DNA of 59,067 nucleotides from Burkholderiaceae bacterium. GTDB taxonomy: Bacteria > Pseudomonadota > Gammaproteobacteria > Burkholderiales > Burkholderiaceae. Positions 25,072-36,100 of this stretch are shown piece by piece (position 1 is the first letter of the stretch; the number at the start of each line of letters is the position of its first letter). Under the pieces are notes generated by a model that saw nothing but the letters and a program-made list of their open reading frames with translations, was not told the origin of the DNA and searched no databases. The DNA lies in assembly GCA_030151165.1 (NCBI GenBank), contig JASLEM010000390.1:1-59067 (forward strand). The letters run 5' to 3'. The position numbers were made by a program, and so were the translations under genes.

Positions 25072-27987
25072 ATGTCCGTCGCCCGTCATCACGCCGAATG
25101 GCTCTCGCTGGTCGAAATCTCCGGCCCCTTCCTGTCGCTGCCCGTTCTGCTGCGGGTGTTTCCGCAGCAACTCGAATCCTTAGACGCCGGGGTCAGCCGC
25201 GACACCCGCCTGGCCTTTGCCGAATGGGAAGACGCCGAAGGCGACCGAGCCGTCCATCACGCCTGGCTCCAGTTCGTACTGACGCGCATCTTCAGCCTGC
25301 CTGAGGAGGTGCTGCTCACCGACCAGGCCATCCCGCCCGGCATGGAGTTCACCGTGGCCGAGCATGGTGAGACCTTGCGGCCCCAGTGGGTCGTCAAGCG
25401 CGCCGAAGACGAGCGCGCAGCGCTCTTGGTCGTCTCCTACCCGGCCGCACAAGACCTGGACCGCACGGTCAACAGCGCACGCTGGCAAGCCTCTCCCGCC
25501 ACGCGGATGCTGGCCCTGCTGCAGGGAACGGGCGTTCCCTTGGGGTTGGTGACCAACGGCTCGCACTGGATGCTGGTGGCCTCTCGCCCCGGCGAGCCCG
25601 CCACCTACGTCACCTGGGATGCGGCGCTATGGAGCGAAGAGCCGCTCACGTTGCGCGCGTTCAGCTCGCTGATGGGCGCGATGCGCCTCTTCGGCGTGGC
25701 GGAGCGCGACCGGCTGCCAGCCCTGCTGGCCGAAAGTGCGCAGAACCAGCAGGAAGTCACCGACCAGCTCGGCCTGCAGGTGCGCAAGGCGGTGGAAGTG
25801 CTGGTCCAGGCCGTCGACCGCATCAACGCCGACCGGAATGGGCAGTTGCTCACCGGTGTGGGCGAGAAAGAGCTGTACCAGGCCGCGCTGACCGTGATGA
25901 TGCGGCTGGTCTTCGTGCTGTCTGCCGAGGAGCGAGGGCTGCTTTTGCTGGGCGACCCGCTTTGGAACCGGCACTACGCGGTCTCGACCCTGCGCGACCA
26001 GTTGCGCGAGGTGCCAGACGAGAACTTGCTCGCCTACCGGCACGATGCTTGGTCTCGGCTGCTCTCCACCTTCCGCGCCATCCACGCGGGCGTGGAGCAC
26101 GACCAGATGCGCCTGCCGGCGTACGGCGGCGCGCTGTTCGACCCCGACCGCTTCCCCTTCCTGGAGGGGCGCCAGTCCGGCACACATTGGCAACAGGTAC
26201 CGGCCCAGCCGCTGCCCGTCAGCAACCGCACGGTTTTGCACCTGCTGGAAGCGCTGCAGTTCCTGCAGATGCGCATCCCGGGCGGCGGCGTGGAGCCTCG
26301 GCGTCTGAGCTTCCGCGCGCTGGATATCGAGCAGATTGGTCACGTGTACGAGGGCCTGCTCGACCACACGGCCCGCCGAGCCGCATCGACGGTGCTGGGC
26401 CTGCGTGGCAGCGGTGGCGCCGATGTGGAGGTCGAGCTCTCGGCGCTTGGAGCCAAGGCCTCCGAGAGCGAGCAGGCCTTGGTGGACTATCTCAAGGAGC
26501 GCACCGGCCGCTCGCTCGCCGCGCTGCGCAGTGACCTCCGCCGCGAAGAACCGCCCAACGCCTTGGCGCTCCAGGCTGTGTGCGCTGGCCATGACGGGCT
26601 GTACAACCGCATCGCACGCTTTGCTCACCTGCTGCGCGACGACTCGTCGGGTCACCCGGTGGTCGTCCACACCGGCAGCGTCTACGTCACCAAGGGCAGC
26701 GACCGTCGCAGCACCGGCACGCACTACACCCCGCGCACGCTGACCGAAGGAGTCGTCAAGACCACGCTGGACCCGCTGCTCTACACGGGCGTTAGCCAGG
26801 GCATCGAGCCGTCGCCGGGCACCTTGAAGACTCCGACCGAAATCCTGGCGCTCAAGGTCTGCGACCCTGCCTGCGGTTCGGGCGCCTTCCTCGTCCAGGC
26901 CTGCCGCTACATGGCCGAGCGGGTGGTCGAGGGCTGGGCAACGGCCGGGGCAGAGTCCGGAGGGAGCGGCCCGCTCACCGTGCCCGAGGCACTGCCAGCC
27001 GGCGCCAGCCACAGCCAACAGCTGCTGCCGCCTGAACCCGAAGAGCGCCTGGCGCTGGCGCGGCGCCTGGTCGCCGAGCGCTGCCTATACGGGGTGGACT
27101 TCAACCCCATGGCCGTCGAGATGGCCAAGCTGTCTCTGTGGCTCGTCACGCTGCACAAGCACCGGCCGTTCACCTTCCTGGACCACGCCATCAAATGCGG
27201 CGACAGCCTGCTGGGCCTGCACGACCCGGCGCAGCTCGAGCGTTTCCACCTCGTGCCGTCGCGTGCGCAGACCCGGGTGGTCGACTACCTGCTCTCCGAA
27301 ATACAGCAGCTGTTGGCGGAGGCGCGGCGCAAGCGTGAGGCCTTGGAGCGGTTCACGGCACTGGATGTGCACGATGCCGAGCTGAAGGCCCAGCTGCACC
27401 GCGAGGCAGAGAAATCTCTGGCGATGGTGCGCGTGCTGGGCGACCTCATCGTGGGCGCAGCGCTCTCCACCGCGGGGTCCAACGCGGAGCGAAGCGCAAC
27501 GCTGCTCAATGCGCGCCTTGAGGAGCTGCTACTGCAGGCTGGAAGCACGCTGGCACCTACAACCGAGCAACGCCTCGCTGCAGAAGGTGGCCAGAACACA
27601 TCGCTTTGGCCACTGCGTCAGTCTGCGAGCCAGTTGCTGGGAACGGCGAACGGCAGCGGCGAGCCACGTAGGCCCTTCCACTGGCTCGTGGAGTTCCCTG
27701 AAGTGTTCCTGTCGCCCGATTCCGGCGGCTTCGATGCGCTGGTAGGCAATCCGCCGTTTGTCGGTGGCAAGAAGCTAACAGGCCTCTTTGGCACCGAGTA
27801 CCGCGACCATTTGGTGCTGTACTTGGCTGATGGCCGACGGGGTAGTGCAGACCTCTGCGCCTACTTCTTCCTGCGTATCAAGCACGTTTTGCGCCCTGGT
27901 GCTGCTTCGGCCTGCTGGCAGTCAACACCATCGCAGAAGGCGACACGCGTCAGGTGGGGCTGGAGGCGATGTTGCGCCAGGGTATAG
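25072..27987 (+). CDS. drmMI: DISARM adenine methylase DrmMI, N-terminal fragment (frameshifted)
   Basis: The first 971 residues of a type IIG/Eco57I-like N6-adenine methyltransferase, the self-marking enzyme of class 1 DISARM. The N-terminal 450 residues are helical. SAM motif I is KVCDPACGSGAFLVQA (about residue 597), and catalytic motif IV is VGNPPFVGG (NPPF from about residue 893). After HVLRPG the natural protein would continue with about CFGLLAVNTIAEGD, but that sequence lies in another frame. One base appears to be missing near 27900, so this frame ends after about 29 unrelated residues. The fragment keeps both catalytic motifs but lacks the target-recognition half. It is flanked by intact DISARM genes with tight spacing. 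Confidence 0.9.
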   Translation: MSVARHHAEWLSLVEISGPFLSLPVLLRVFPQQLESLDAGVSRDTRLAFAEWEDAEGDRAVHHAWLQFVLTRIFSLPEEVLLTDQAIPPGMEFTVAEHGETLRPQWVVKRAEDERAALLVVSYPAAQDLDRTVNSARWQASPATRMLALLQGTGVPLGLVTNGSHWMLVASRPGEPATYVTWDAALWSEEPLTLRAFSSLMGAMRLFGVAERDRLPALLAESAQNQQEVTDQLGLQVRKAVEVLVQAVDRINADRNGQLLTGVGEKELYQAALTVMMRLVFVLSAEERGLLLLGDPLWNRHYAVSTLRDQLREVPDENLLAYRHDAWSRLLSTFRAIHAGVEHDQMRLPAYGGALFDPDRFPFLEGRQSGTHWQQVPAQPLPVSNRTVLHLLEALQFLQMRIPGGGVEPRRLSFRALDIEQIGHVYEGLLDHTARRAASTVLGLRGSGGADVEVELSALGAKASESEQALVDYLKERTGRSLAALRSDLRREEPPNALALQAVCAGHDGLYNRIARFAHLLRDDSSGHPVVVHTGSVYVTKGSDRRSTGTHYTPRTLTEGVVKTTLDPLLYTGVSQGIEPSPGTLKTPTEILALKVCDPACGSGAFLVQACRYMAERVVEGWATAGAESGGSGPLTVPEALPAGASHSQQLLPPEPEERLALARRLVAERCLYGVDFNPMAVEMAKLSLWLVTLHKHRPFTFLDHAIKCGDSLLGLHDPAQLERFHLVPSRAQTRVVDYLLSEIQQLLAEARRKREALERFTALDVHDAELKAQLHREAEKSLAMVRVLGDLIVGAALSTAGSNAERSATLLNARLEELLLQAGSTLAPTTEQRLAAEGGQNTSLWPLRQSASQLLGTANGSGEPRRPFHWLVEFPEVFLSPDSGGFDALVGNPPFVGGKKLTGLFGTEYRDHLVLYLADGRRGSADLCAYFFLRIKHVLRPGAASACWQSTPSQKATRVRWGWRRCCARV
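27894..27906 (+). other. Frameshift point in drmMI
   Basis: The bases here read CCTGGTGCTGCTT. Adding one G (CCTGGTGGCTGCTT) restores Pro-Gly-Gly-Cys-Phe and joins the two frames into one protein of about 1433 residues. No slippery heptamer or strong downstream hairpin was noticed, so a mutation or a base-calling error is more likely than programmed frameshifting. Confidence 0.85.
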
Positions 27988-29372
27988 CGCTGTATGCAGC
28001 GCGACCCAACTTTGAGTGGCCTGGCGCAGCGGCCGTTTTGGCCAGCGCCGTCCATGGAGTCCGCGGCCCCTGGCAAGGCATTCGCCGAATCCACGGCGCG
28101 ACCGTGCCCACCATCTCGGCGTTTCTATCGGCAGAGGACGAGTGGAGCCCCAAGCCTCTAGATGCCAACACTGGAACGAGCTTTATTGGTTCGTTCGTGC
28201 TGGGTATGGGCTTCACGATGACGCCCGACGAGGCACAGGTCTACATTAAGCAAGCCCCCCAAAACACCGAGGCTTTGTTTCCATTCTTGAATGGCGAAGA
28301 CCTCAATTCCCACCCAGAGCAGCAAGCCTCTCGCTGGGTAATCAATTTTTGGGACTGGCCACTGAAACGCTCTGCGGAAGATGGCCATTGGGCAAGTGCA
28401 GACGAACGACAACGCGAACGTTGGCTGCGCGACGGACAAGTACCGCCGGACTACCCAGGCCCGGTAGCGACGGACTTTCCAAGCCTGCTCAGAGTTGTTG
28501 AAGCCTCGGTCAAGCCGGAACGGCAGAGGCTCGATGAGAGGGGTGAGTTCGCGCTGCGGAATCCTCTTCCCCAGCGATGGTGGCAGTACGCGGATAAACG
28601 CCCAGCGCTGTATCACGTCATCGGACGAGGATATGCGTTTGCAAGGCATCCTGAGGGATGGAGCGAAGGCGCTTCGCTTCGGCGCGTGTTCGCCATTTGC
28701 CGAGTGACAAAGTACGTGGCGCCCGCCGTTTGCAGCCCTGACCAAGTGTTTTCGGACAGCATCGTCGTGTTCACTGTCGAGGACTGGAGCGAGTTTTCGC
28801 TGCTGGCATCTAGCTTCCACGAAGTTTGGGCGCGGAAGAACTCCTCTACTTTGGAGACTCGGCTGCGCTATCTGCCTAGCGAAATCTACGAGACGTTGCC
28901 TCGGCCGTTGTCACTTGGTAATGAGTTGGCCAGCTTGGGCGAACAGTTCGCCACAGGTCGCAGCGATTGGTGCAGCGAGAACGGGTTAGGCCTGACCGAC
29001 TTCTACAACGCTTTGCACGACCCTGGCCGAGCGGACTCAGCGCTGTCGTCGCTGCGTGAAGTAATGGTTCAAATCGACCGTGACTTGCTGGCGGCCTACA
29101 ACTGGTCCGACCTGTCACTGGACCATGGGTTTCACGAGGTGGCTTCTCTGCCAGCCAACGACAGGGTTCGCTTTACGATTTCCGAGGCGGCGCGCCTCGA
29201 GGTCCTCCGACGCCTTGCAGCGCTGAACCGCCAGCGCTATCGAGAAGAGCAGGAAGCCGCGCAAAGCCTGCAAGCTGCGCTTGCAGAACGGGCAACTCCC
29301 AGAAAGCGCGCCGGCCGCCCGGCCGCGAAGAAGTCAGCACCGCCAGCAGCACAGACCCCATTGTTTGATTGA
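27954..29372 (+). CDS. drmMI: DISARM adenine methylase DrmMI, C-terminal fragment
   Basis: The remaining 472 residues of the methylase, in a frame shifted by one base; coding similarity extends upstream to about 27900. It contains the end of the catalytic domain (GLEAMLRQGIALYAARPNFEWPG) and the target-recognition region (FLNGEDLNSHPEQQASRWVI, then aromatic-rich segments), ending in a basic Ala-rich tail. ATG 27954 is only a possible reinitiation site and overlaps the first fragment by 34 bases. The TGA stop overlaps a TTG of the next frame; the next gene probably starts at ATG 29384. If the frameshift is real, activity would need the two pieces to assemble. Confidence 0.85.
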   Translation: MGLEAMLRQGIALYAARPNFEWPGAAAVLASAVHGVRGPWQGIRRIHGATVPTISAFLSAEDEWSPKPLDANTGTSFIGSFVLGMGFTMTPDEAQVYIKQAPQNTEALFPFLNGEDLNSHPEQQASRWVINFWDWPLKRSAEDGHWASADERQRERWLRDGQVPPDYPGPVATDFPSLLRVVEASVKPERQRLDERGEFALRNPLPQRWWQYADKRPALYHVIGRGYAFARHPEGWSEGASLRRVFAICRVTKYVAPAVCSPDQVFSDSIVVFTVEDWSEFSLLASSFHEVWARKNSSTLETRLRYLPSEIYETLPRPLSLGNELASLGEQFATGRSDWCSENGLGLTDFYNALHDPGRADSALSSLREVMVQIDRDLLAAYNWSDLSLDHGFHEVASLPANDRVRFTISEAARLEVLRRLAALNRQRYREEQEAAQSLQAALAERATPRKRAGRPAAKKSAPPAAQTPLFD

Positions 29373-29383
29373 GTACTTCGCCC

Positions 29384-32300
29384 ATGCCTTTCATCAACCA
29401 CGTCTCCATCCGCGTGCCTTGGCACGATGACCTGTGGCAGGGCACGGTGTGCAAGCGTCCGCGGGACAACGGCTCGTGCGTGGTGCTGCCGGAAATCGCC
29501 GAATCGAAGCGGGACGAGCTCGAGGTTTGCATCGCAGGGCGTCGGTTCGACTCGCTTCAAGAGGACGAACTGCCGCCCTGCGTGAAAGAGCGCGCGACCT
29601 TCATGGCGCCCTTCACGCTGCGTCGCAATCTGACCCACCCGTACAAGCACAGCGGCAGCGAAGCGCACAGCGACTTGGAGGTGACGGCGTTGCAGCAGTC
29701 GCCGTTCACGGCCGCCTGCATCCCCTTCAAGTGGATGCGACGCGAGTTCGCTGACGAGCTGGCTAAGGGCTGGCGCCTGGACTACGACACTGCGCGCGAG
29801 CCGACGGAGCCACAGTGGCTGGTGGAATCCGGCTGGGTGCAAAACGGTCGCAATCAGCGGGCCTTGCTCGATGGCTTCTTCGGGACCATCAAGCCCCAGG
29901 CGTCGCTGTGCTTCTTCTACGCCAAGCAGACCCCGTTCTCGGATGACCCGCGGCGCGTCATAGTGGGCGTGGGGCGCGTCACGACGGTGGGCAAGCCGCT
30001 GCAGTACCAGCGGCAGGGCAAGCCGGCAGATGCCGACACCTCCTACGTGTGGGATGTGGTCGTCGGGCACTCGATTCGCCTGGACGACAGCGGCGACGGC
30101 TTCCTGATGCCCTATGCCCAGCTGGTCGAGGCGCAGGAGCGAGGCGCCGAGGTCGACTGGGGCAAGTGCCTGGCGTTCTCGCCAGCCGACCGGACGATGG
30201 AGTTCTCGTATGTGTGCGAGCACGTCAGTCAGGACGGCGCCATCTCCGCCATGCTCGAGTGCCGCATGGCGCTGGAGGCCGCTCGCAAGGTGTTGCCCGA
30301 CACCACGCCAGTCGACAAGGCGCTGCGCTGGATTGACGCCCGCATCTCCGAACTGTGGAAGCTGCGCGGGCCGTACCCCGGCCTTGGCGCCGCGCTCACG
30401 GCCTTCGGCGTGCAGCATGGCAACTTCCTGGCCATGCACCTGGCGGGGCAGCTCAAGGAGAACGAAGACCCCTGGCCGCTGGTCGACCAAGCCATGCGCA
30501 AGCCGGCTTCGCTGCCAGCCATCCTGGCGTCTTTGGTGACGGCCGACCTCAGTGAAGCGTGGAAGAAGCTCAAGCCCAGCCGGCTGGAGCTGTTGAAGCT
30601 GCTGGCAAGGTTTGCGCTGACGAACTCACAAGCAGAGCGCTACTACGTCGGCGCGGTCCGCAGTGCGGCCGGTCTGGACTACGTGGACGACCAACTGCTG
30701 GAGAACCCGTACGTCCTGTACGAGGGTGACCGTTTCGCGGTGCCAACGTCCGACGACGAGCGTCTGGAGCGTGTGACGCTGGAGACTATCGACCGCGGGG
30801 CCTTCCCCGCCGAGGTGGTGGCGCTGGCACATCCGCTGCCGGAGGTGTCCCGCATGTCGGGGCCGCTCGACAAGCGTCGTGTCCGGGCGCTCATCATCGA
30901 GCCGCTCGAGGAGGCGGCGCGCAGCGAAGGGCACACGCTGCTGTCCGAGGAGATGGTCATCCTCGGCATTCGCAACGCGAAGCTCGAGCCGCCGTGCCCC
31001 ATCACGGAGGACGTCATCGAGGCGGTCGCCGACTTCTTCTCCTACGAGTTGAAGCGGGTCACCATCAAGGGCGGCAAGCCGGCATTGCAGCTCTTCCGGT
31101 ATCTGGGCTTCAACTCGCTGCTGTCCAAACAAATCCACGACCGGGCCCGCCTCGGGGCACGCTTCCCCTTCAAGGACGACTGGCGGGCACGGCTGGACAA
31201 GCTCCTTCTCTCGCTTGATGAAGGCGACGCGGATGAGGTGCGGGCACGCAACGAGAAGGCTGCCGCGCTGGCTGAGCTGGCGGCGTCGCGCTTTTCGGTG
31301 CTGGTGGGGCCAGCGGGTGCGGGCAAGACGACCGTGCTCAAGGCCCTGTGCCAGCACGAGGACATTGCCGCCAAGGGCATCTTGTTGTTGGCGCCCACGG
31401 GCAAGGCCAGGGTGCAGCTGTCGCAGAAATGCGGGCACGACGCGCAGACGCTGGCGCAGTTCCTGGCGAGCTGTGGCGGTCGCTACGACGGCCGGACGGG
31501 CGTGTACAAGACCGTCCAAGGCGCAACGTACACGGGGGCCAAGACGCTCATCGTGGACGAGGCGTCCATGCTCACGGAAGACATGCTGGGGGCCTTGCTT
31601 GATGCGGTGAAGGCCAGCGTTGAGCGGCTCATCCTTGTGGGCGACCCGCGGCAGCTGCCGCCCATCGGCGCTGGCAAGCCATTCTTCGATGCGGTGACCC
31701 ACCTGACGCCGCCCAACGTCGAGGCACTCTTCCCGAGGGTGGGCCGGGGTTACGCGGAACTGACCATCCAGCGCCGACACAAGGCGTCTGGAGAAAAGGC
31801 CAGTTTCCCCATCGACCTGCAGCTGGCCAACTGGTTCAGCGGCCGACCGCTGGCACCGGGCGAAGACGAGGTTTGGTCCGTGCTGACCGGTCAGGGCGAC
31901 CCGACGGGGCGTGTCGCTACGCACCGCTGGGATACGACCGAAGAACTCCGGAACAAGCTGCTCGAGGTGCTGTGCCGTGAACTGGGGCTTAATGGCATCG
32001 ACGACCAGATGAGCTTCGCGGTCAGCTACGGCGGCGAGCTGAAGGGCGACTACGCGTCCTTCAACCTGGGTGCCGCGAGACGGGTGGAGGACTGGCAGGT
32101 GCTGACGCCGCTGCGCAACGAGGTCCTCGGCGCCAGGGATATCAACCGCCTGCTGCACAAGACCTTCCGCAAGGACGCCGTGGCGTGGGCCAGCAAACAC
32201 GTGCGCGGGCGTCCTTACTTCACCCCACCGCGTGGGCCGGAGGAAATCGTCTACGGTGACAAGGTCATCAACGTGCGCAACCACAAGCGCAAGTTCGTCA

Positions 32301-33163
32301 CACCGGAGTCCGGTGCGCTGCAATACATCGCAAACGGCGAGATTGGCGTCGTCGAGGGTGAAATGCAGGCCACTGCGTCGTATGGCAATGAGCCGTGGCG
32401 AACACGGGTCGAGTTTTCGTCGCAACCCGGCTTTGCCTACAACTTCGCCGGCTGGGACTTCGACGACGAAAGCTCGCCGCTGCTCGAGCTGGCGTATGCG
32501 GTCACAGTCCACAAAGCACAGGGCAGCGAGTTCGGCACCACCATCCTGGTGCTGCCCAGGAAGAGCCGGCTCGTCAGCCGCGAGATGCTCTACACCGCGT
32601 TGACGCGGCAGCAGCGCCGGGTGGTCATCCTGCACCAGGGTGACTTGTCCGAGCTGCGAGGGCTGGCGACGGACGACAACGCGGTCATCCCGCGCCGCTT
32701 CACGAACCTGTTCGAGAAGCAGAACCCAGAGATGCTGCCCTCGCCAGTGGAGGTGAACGGGAAGTGGATGGATGAGAAGCTCATCCACCGCTCGCGCCGC
32801 GGGACGCCTCTGCGCTCGAAGTCGGAAGTCATCATCGACGACGCGCTGGCGGCGCACGGCGTCGTGGCGGGCTACGAGATTCCGTTCCACAGCACAGATG
32901 GCAAGGAACACCGGCTGCCGGACTTCACCATCGACGACCAGGCGATGGGCCGGGTCATCCTTTGGGAGCACTGCGGCATGTTGGCGGACGAGGGATACCG
33001 CTCGCGCTGGGAGAGCAAGCTGCAGTGGTACCGCGCGAACGGCGTGCTTCCCTTGGAGGAAGGCGGCGGTGACCGGGCCACTCTGGTGGTGACCCAGGAT
33101 GACGAGCGCGGCGGCATCGACGGCCGGCAGATTGATGACCTGATTCAGCAGCTGTTTGGCTGA
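29384..33163 (+). CDS. RecD-like SF1 helicase with C-terminal nuclease-like domain, inside DISARM operon
   Basis: A 1259-residue protein. The N-terminal 600 residues are unassigned. A RecD/TraA-type superfamily 1 helicase follows: Walker A VGPAGAGKTTVL (about residue 642), IVDEASML (about 723), GDPRQLPPIG (about 752), AVTVHKAQGSEF, and YTALTRQQRRVVIL. The last 120 residues resemble a PD-(D/E)XK/Vsr-like nuclease: KSEVIIDDAL, RLPDFTIDD and ILWEHCGM supply candidate acidic residues. ATG 29384 gives the natural-looking MPFINHVSIRVPW start, 11 bases after the methylase stop. It is not one of the five core class 1 DISARM genes, yet it is tightly embedded between drmMI and drmA. It probably unwinds or processes DNA for the system; this is inference. 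Confidence 0.88.
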   Translation: MPFINHVSIRVPWHDDLWQGTVCKRPRDNGSCVVLPEIAESKRDELEVCIAGRRFDSLQEDELPPCVKERATFMAPFTLRRNLTHPYKHSGSEAHSDLEVTALQQSPFTAACIPFKWMRREFADELAKGWRLDYDTAREPTEPQWLVESGWVQNGRNQRALLDGFFGTIKPQASLCFFYAKQTPFSDDPRRVIVGVGRVTTVGKPLQYQRQGKPADADTSYVWDVVVGHSIRLDDSGDGFLMPYAQLVEAQERGAEVDWGKCLAFSPADRTMEFSYVCEHVSQDGAISAMLECRMALEAARKVLPDTTPVDKALRWIDARISELWKLRGPYPGLGAALTAFGVQHGNFLAMHLAGQLKENEDPWPLVDQAMRKPASLPAILASLVTADLSEAWKKLKPSRLELLKLLARFALTNSQAERYYVGAVRSAAGLDYVDDQLLENPYVLYEGDRFAVPTSDDERLERVTLETIDRGAFPAEVVALAHPLPEVSRMSGPLDKRRVRALIIEPLEEAARSEGHTLLSEEMVILGIRNAKLEPPCPITEDVIEAVADFFSYELKRVTIKGGKPALQLFRYLGFNSLLSKQIHDRARLGARFPFKDDWRARLDKLLLSLDEGDADEVRARNEKAAALAELAASRFSVLVGPAGAGKTTVLKALCQHEDIAAKGILLLAPTGKARVQLSQKCGHDAQTLAQFLASCGGRYDGRTGVYKTVQGATYTGAKTLIVDEASMLTEDMLGALLDAVKASVERLILVGDPRQLPPIGAGKPFFDAVTHLTPPNVEALFPRVGRGYAELTIQRRHKASGEKASFPIDLQLANWFSGRPLAPGEDEVWSVLTGQGDPTGRVATHRWDTTEELRNKLLEVLCRELGLNGIDDQMSFAVSYGGELKGDYASFNLGAARRVEDWQVLTPLRNEVLGARDINRLLHKTFRKDAVAWASKHVRGRPYFTPPRGPEEIVYGDKVINVRNHKRKFVTPESGALQYIANGEIGVVEGEMQATASYGNEPWRTRVEFSSQPGFAYNFAGWDFDDESSPLLELAYAVTVHKAQGSEFGTTILVLPRKSRLVSREMLYTALTRQQRRVVILHQGDLSELRGLATDDNAVIPRRFTNLFEKQNPEMLPSPVEVNGKWMDEKLIHRSRRGTPLRSKSEVIIDDALAAHGVVAGYEIPFHSTDGKEHRLPDFTIDDQAMGRVILWEHCGMLADEGYRSRWESKLQWYRANGVLPLEEGGGDRATLVVTQDDERGGIDGRQIDDLIQQLFG

Positions 33164-33190
33164 CCTGCTGTCGCCAAGCCCGAGTAAAGA

Positions 33191-36100
33191 ATGACTACTG
33201 ACAACACCATCGTCGCAGCGAACCCTGATGCCGGCTCCCCGCTCGCACCCTCGTTGAAGCGGCCGACCGACCTGCGTGCAGAGCTGGAGGACTTGGTCGT
33301 CAAAGACCTGCTCGGGCCTGCCGGCGGTCCAGAGGAAGAGGTCGACGAACCGAGAGTCTCAGACCGCTACTTGGTTGGCACTCTGTCTCCGAAGCGAACC
33401 GTCGTGAGGGCTGCGGAGTCGGACACCCTGGCGTCTGACGGCGCAGGCACCGTGGAGGACGGCAACGCGGACGACCTGGCGCTGCCGATTGACTCGCTGG
33501 CGCCAGCAGCCATCGGACTGACCTGCACCGTGAACGGCAGCAGCACCCAGCTCGTGGTGACGCCGCGGTGGGGCCGCTACGCGCGCGAAAAGAGCGCAAC
33601 AGCAACCACCGACAAGGGCAACCCCAAGACGGTGTGGAGGCGCTACCCAATGGGCGGACAGCCGGTCGTGATTGACCTGGCAGAAGGCGACATTCCGGCC
33701 CAGCCCGCCGATGCCACGCAGCCCGATGTGGTGATTCGCGGCCGAGCCAGAAAGCTGGTTGGCGACTGGGTGGTCAGCCTCTTCCTCGTCAACGCGCAGC
33801 CGTCGGCGACTCGCCGCCCGAAGGATGACGAGCTGCTCTTCCAGCCCGAGCTGGAGGTTGCCGCGCCGGATGGAGCCCCGGTGTTCCAGAAGCGGCGCCG
33901 GCGCTCTGGCGCTGCGTCTGACGAGCAGGTCCGTCTGGAGATGCTTTATCGCAAGCACGTCGAGTTCGCCAGCGGGCACGGCGTCGCGGTTGACGCGGAT
34001 GTGGCCGCTGGCGACCCGCAGAAGGCTGTGCGGCTGCAAACCCGCGTCACGCCAAGCTACGAAGTGCCGATGACGACGCCGCCGACGGCGGACGACAACC
34101 CGTCGCTGGCGGGTGTGGTGCTGGACATGAAGCTGCTCGCCGAGATGGACGACGCAGCCTTGTTCGCATCCCTGCGCCAGCTGACGGTGGCCTACGCGGA
34201 GTGGATTGCCAACAACCGGGCACGCATCGACGCCAAGGCAGATGGGCTGGATGAGTTCGATGTCACTGCTCGCCAGGCCTTGGACGACTGCGCGGAAGCG
34301 CAACAGCGCATCGACGCGGGCATCGCACTTTTGGAGGCCGATGCTGCAGCGCTGCGCTCGTTCCGCTTTGCCAACCATGCCATGTGGCAGCAGCGCATCC
34401 ACGCCCTGTTCTCGGAACGGCGCCGTGCCGGTTCGAAGCAGTCGCTGGATGAGTTGGACCTGCCAGAAAATCGTAGCTGGCGCCCATTCCAGCTGGCGTT
34501 CGTACTACTGAACCTCCCTGGCGTTACCCAGCTGGACCACCCAGACCGGAACGATTCCGCCGCGGCCATCGCAGACTTGCTATGGTTCCCCACCGGCGGC
34601 GGCAAAACCGAGGCGTATCTCGGCCTGACGGCCTACACGCTGGCCATGCGCCGCCTGCAGGGTGTGGTGGCCCGGCGCTTGGGCCATGCCGGCGTGGCGG
34701 TCATCATGCGCTACACGCTGCGCCTGCTGACCCTGCAGCAGTTCCAGCGCGCTGCGGCGCTCATCTGCGCCTGCGAAATGATTCGTCGGGGTGACAGCGC
34801 GACCTGGGGAGCGGAACCGTTCCGCATCGGGCTGTGGGTCGGGCAACGGACGACGCCGAACTCGATTGAGGATGCGCACGAAGCCATCCTGAGGACCCAA
34901 GGCGCCGGCCCGGGCCGAGGGACCGGCTCGCCGCTGCAGCTGACGAACTGCCCTTGGTGCGGGTGCGAGGTCAAGGCCGGGCAGGACGTGACCGTGGAGA
35001 CCTACAACCGCGGACGTGCTCGAGTCTTCACATTCTGTGGCGACACCTTGGGCCGCTGTGACTTCAGCCGCGCCAAGTCCCCGGACGAAGGCATTCCAGT
35101 GCTGACCGTCGACGAGGAAATCTATCGGCGCCTTCCTGCGCTGCTGATTGCGACTGTCGACAAGTTCGCCCAGATGCCCTGGAACGGGCGCACGCAGATG
35201 TTGTTCGGGCAGGTCGATGGGTACTGCCCTCGCCATGGATTCACGTCCCCCTGCATGGAGGACGCGAGTCATCACCCCGCGCGCAATGGCTTCTCTGCAG
35301 TTCGCAAGGTCGACCATGGCCCGCTGCGTCCGCCCGACCTCATCATTCAGGACGAGCTGCACCTGATTTCAGGGCCGCTGGGAAGCTTGGTGGGGCTGTA
35401 CGAAACCGCCGTCGACCAGCTCTGCACCTGGACGGTCAACGGTCAGACGGTTCGGCCGAAGCTCATTGCCTCGACCGCAACGGTCCGCCAGGCCCGGGAG
35501 CAGATGCGCGCGCTCTTCCTGCGGGACGTGCGGGTGTTCCCGCCCCAGGGCCTGGACGTGGAGGACAACTTTTTCAGCGTCCAGCGCAAGCCCAGCGACA
35601 AGTACCCGGGGCGGCGATACATCGGAGTAGCCGCGTTTGGCCGGCGGCTGAAGCTGGCGCTCATCCGGGTCTACGTGGCCTACCTGGCCGCTGGCCAGAC
35701 GCTCTTCCAAAAGTACGGCAGGCCGGTCGACCCGTGGATGACGGTGCTGGGCTACTTCAACTCCATGCGGGAGCTCGGGGGCATGCGTCGCCTCATCGAC
35801 GACGACGTGCGTTCGCGCCTGCGTGACATGGACCAGCGCGGGCTGGCGCGGCGCCACAGCCCAGCGCTGGAAGAGCTGACGTCCCGGAAAAACTCTGGCG
35901 AGATTCCGCTACTTCTGGACCGCCTGGAAGTGCAGCACGACCCGGCCCTGCCTCCGCACACGAAGCGGTCGCCAGGACAGAAAGGTTCGCCCTCCCCGCT
36001 GGATGTAGTGCTTGCCACGAACATGGTCTCGGTCGGCGTTGACATCAAGCGCCTTGGCCTCATGGTGGTGGCCGGCCAGCCCAAGGGCACCTCGGAATAC

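Noticed and set aside
27894..27987. Programmed frameshifting in drmMI
   Set aside because: No slippery heptamer or clear downstream stimulator was noticed; a simple one-base loss explains the two frames.
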